Below are positions 61,188-64,000 of a stretch of DNA of 64,000 nt, piece by piece. The stretch covers positions 5,001 through 69,000 of the forward strand of contig CANXME010002337.1 of NCBI GenBank assembly GCA_948144175.1, read 5' to 3'. The notes beneath the pieces were generated by a model that was given only the letters and a program-made list of their open reading frames with translations, was not told where the DNA came from and ran no database searches. Origin of the DNA: Closterium sp. NIES-65. Lineage: Eukaryota > Streptophyta > Zygnematophyceae > Desmidiales > Closteriaceae. How positions within the stretch are numbered: the first letter of the stretch is position 1; the number at the start of each line of letters is the position of its first letter. A program made the translations under genes and the position numbers.

Positions 61188-64000
61188 GTGCTCCCCCTCC
61201 CCCCTTTTGCCCTCTGTTGCCTCTACTGCTGCCGTCGACTTCGTTGGCACCGAGGTGGAGGTGGCGGTGGCGGTGGAGGCGGGGGCGGTGGGGGTGGCGG
61301 TGGAGGCGGCGGAGGGAGTGGGGGTGGCGGTGGGAGTGGTGGCGGGGGTGGGGGCTTCGGTGGCGGAGGTGGAGGCGGAGGCGGCGGCGGCGGTGGCGGT
61401 GGGAGCGGAGGAGGAGGCGGTGGCGGCGGTGGCGGAGGTGGCGGCGGCGGAGGTGGAGCTGGTCGGGGTGGCTCTGCGCAGCGGGGCGGCTTCGGTGGTG
61501 GTCAGCGCCAGCAGCAGCAGTGCACTCGTGAGACCCCGCCCCCCCAGCAGCTTCATGAGTGGTACGTTGCGCGTCAGCGGGGTGGGGGTGCTGGTCCTTG
61601 TGCCTACGTCCTGCATACCGGCGACCGCACTGGTGAGCCGTGTGGTGGCCCGCACACCACCCAGCGCTGCTTCGGCTGCCTGACGGACGCTTGGCGTCTC
61701 CAGTTCCCTGACGCCACTGAGATCCCCCGCTGGGGCGAGCTGCTTAGGTCGGGGGTTGCTATCTTTGATCTAGATTATGATGCCATTCTTGCTGCCATGT
61801 ATGTTGTGTCTACTAGTGATGAGGGTGACTGTTACCTGTGTGTTCCGCCTGACCCGGGCATTGAGGCTGCTGCTCTAGGTGTTGGTGAGGCTGCTGCTCT
61901 CTGTGCTAGTGCGTTTGCTGCCCCAGGTGCTGGTGAGTCTGCCCTCTCAGGTACCACGTCGGCTCAGGCCTTACACACCTTCACCCTTGACTTGGGTGCT
62001 TCCCGCTCCTTCTTTCGAGACCGCACCACGCTTACGCCGCTTAGTCGGCCAGTTGCGGTCTCCTTGGCGGACTCCTCTGGGGGTCCTGTCCTTGCCCACT
62101 TCTCCACTGTCTTACCGTGTCCGGCGGCCCCCTCTGGCACCCTGTCTGGTCTCTACCTCCCCTCGTTCTCTACGAACTTGGTGAGTGGTGCTGATCTACA
62201 GGATGGGGGGGTTGACCAGTTCACTCCTGCGAGTCAGCGGGTGACCCACTGTACGTGTGCTCGGACGGGCCGACACTTGGCCACGTTTACCCGTCAGCCG
62301 GGGTCGAGCCTGTACAAACTGACTACTGTGTCTCCTCCGGTTGATGAGTCTGGTCAGGTAGCTGCGTCGGTTCAGGTGTTTGCTGCAACGTCCAGGTCTG
62401 GTCCCGAGTCTGCTCCCTGCTCGTGTCGTCTCCTGTCCAATCAGACTCTCCTCTGGCACCACCGCCTTGGTCACCCCTCCCTGCCTCGTCTCCGAGGCAT
62501 GGCCTCCCGTTACCTTGTCTCTGGTCTCCCCCGGTCCCTCCCTCGCCTCCCTCCGGGGCCTGCCCCTACTTGCGTTCCCTGCGTCGAGGGGCGGCAGCGC
62601 GCCGCCCCTCACTCCTCAGAGTTTCCTCCGACAGAGGCTCCGCTGCAGACTCTTCACATGGACGTGTGGGGCCCCGCCCGCATCCGTGGCCAGGGTCACG
62701 AGCGTTACTTCCTGTTGGTGGTTGACGACTACTCGCGTTACACCACGGTGTTCCTCTTGCGTAGCAAGGGTGACGTCCCTGAGGTGTTGATCGACTGGAT
62801 CCGCGCAGCTCGTCTCCAGCTCAGAGAGAGTTTCGGCTCGGACTTTCCTGTTCTGCGTCTGCACTCTAACAGAGGCGGGGAGTTTTCCTCTGCCCTTCTC
62901 GGAGCCTTCTGTCGTGCATAGGGCATCCGCCAGACCTTCACGCTTCCGACCTCTCCACAGCAAAATTGGATTGCTGAGCGCCGCATTGGCATGGTCATGG
63001 ACGTCGTTCTTACGTCCATGATCCATGCGGCTGCTCCCCATTTTCTGTGGCCGTTTGCGGTTCAGTACGCAGCGCATCAGATCAACCTTCAGCCCCGGGT
63101 CTCCTTGCCAGAGACCTCCCCCACTTTGCGGTGGACGGGGAAGGTTGGCGATGCGTCTGCGTTTCGGGTCTGAGGATCTCGCGCGTTTGTCCGCGACTTG
63201 TCTGCGGACAAGCTGTCCCCCTGTGCTGTTCCCTGCGTCTTCCTTGGCTTCCCCCCTGACGCGCCTGGTTGGCAGTTTTCCCACCCCACCTCGCGCCGTG
63301 TTGTGTCCTCCCAGGACGTCACCTTTGACGAGTGGGTGCCTTACTACCGTCTCTTCCCCTACCGCACTGCGCCCCTCCCCCCGCCGCCGCTCTTCCTTGC
63401 GCCAGGTCCCCCCCCGGTAGACCCTCTCCCCCCTCAGGGTCCTGCCCCGTCAGGTGTGTCCCAGGTAGACGCAGTCGAGCCTGTCGAGGTAGCTGTTGAC
63501 TCTGGTGCTGCTAGGGGTGCTGAGCCTAGGGGTGCTGAGTCTGGGGGTGCTGAGCCTAGGGGTGCGGAGCCTGGGGGTGCTGAGCCTGGGGGTGCGGAGC
63601 CTGGGGGTACGGAGCCTGGGGGTGCTGAGCCTGGGGGTGCGGAGCCTGGGGGTGCTGGGTCTACTCGTGTGGCCTCTGGCGGTGCTGATTTGGGGGCCCT
63701 TCGGGTGCTTCGTCGAGGCGGGAGCTACCCTCTCCATAGGAGCTGCGCGAGTGGTTTGCCCGGCGTTGGAGCCGTGCTGCTGGAGCTGGAGGTGCTTCTG
63801 TTGCTGCTGAGCCTGGGGTCGGCACTAGAGTTACTGGAGTCACTAGTCCTAGAGGTGCTCGTACTGGCGGTACTGGAGCTGCAGGGACTGGGGGTGCTGC
63901 TGGGTCTGCTGGGGTTGGTCCTGCTGGAGGTACTGCTGGAGCTGCTGGCGGTACTGGAGCTGGCGGTCCTGCTGGAGTTGGTGCTGCTGGAGCTGCAAGA
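61188..64000 (+). pseudogene. Element I Gag C-terminus, protease, integrase, linker (partial)
   Basis: After the polyglycine stretch come P-P-P-Q-Q-L-H-E-W-Y (about 61543), the zinc-knuckle variant C-A-Y-V-L-H-T-G-D-R-T-G, and a protease reading L-D-L-G-A-S (Ser to Leu beside the catalytic Asp, about 61985). Integrase has H-S-N-R-G-G-E-F (about 62865), changing a catalytic Asp to Asn. TAG at 62919 replaces Gln and TGA at 63172 replaces Trp. The Ala-Glu-Pro-Gly-Gly linker runs from 63510, with a phase change near 63690. The window ends in the linker, so RT and RNase H are not seen. Confidence 0.85.

Larger units (their letters stand above)
50643..64000 (+). mobile_element. Element I: copia element, rearranged, 3' end outside window
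   Basis: A 128-bp LTR (50643-50770) is followed by primer site TGGTATAGAGC, hairpin GTTCCC-TAGT-GGGAAC (50784-50799), GGGCCC (50808-50813), a 28-base A run and a GC-rich leader. The leader from CGAGGCGCGCC recurs at 59646 onward, where it runs into Gag (60526) and Pol. Between the two copies lie an inverted pol fragment (51381-52100) and element H. I infer one original element split by H with an extra rearrangement. The 3' LTR is not in the window. Confidence 0.65.

Overview
This is nuclear DNA from a eukaryote of the green plant lineage. It is a dense, nested cluster of transposable elements around one conserved host gene. The host gene is cytosolic ribosomal protein L15 (minus strand, 45815-48192), with five coding exons and GT-AG introns; its sequence is plant-like. 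From memory only, the GC-rich Ty1/copia families with Gly-rich Gag and Ala/Gly/Glu/Pro linkers recall zygnematophyte (streptophyte) algae. I cannot confirm the species.

Layout. 1-6886: the 3' part of an old copia element (protease fragment, then a putative 1.2 kb LTR), split by copia element A (1050-5336). 6887-8414: tandem and dispersed repeats and an orphan hAT end. 8415-15946: copia element B (minus), inserted in a 29-bp minisatellite that resumes at 15947-16175, with a solo LTR in its leader. 16176-17757: element C, a non-autonomous copia derivative. 17763-19845: non-coding DNA with two minisatellites. 19846-26338: element D, a different copia clade with 0.83 kb LTRs and a nearly intact polyprotein. 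26339-33096: element E, an old copia copy without its 5' LTR. 33114-44773: a hAT DNA transposon with 8-bp target duplication and terminal inverted repeats. Its transposase intron carries copia element F (35828-43297, minus), which carries a solo LTR (40074-40297). 44782-45814: dispersed repeats. 45815-48192: RPL15. 48193-49034: AT-rich intergenic DNA. 49035-50547: element J, a 1.5 kb non-autonomous LTR element with identical LTRs. 50643-64000: element I, a copia element running off the window, disrupted by an inverted pol fragment and by element H (52101-59645), which is full length and interrupted by only two stop codons.

Elements A, B, C, E, F, H and I form one related group. They have very short LTRs (117-135 bp) with a shared core, a tRNA-Met-type primer site, a GGGCCCACC motif (often with a hairpin just after the primer site), one Gag-Pol frame of about 2000 codons, and a fast-changing repeat linker between integrase and reverse transcriptase. 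No copy in this group is intact; most stop codons look like C-to-T or G-to-A changes.

I found no bacterial-type operon, CRISPR array or clearly new enzymatic system. The most informative signals are the dated nesting of elements, the conserved leader structure and unusual Gag/linker motifs of the copia group, and the young element J just upstream of RPL15.
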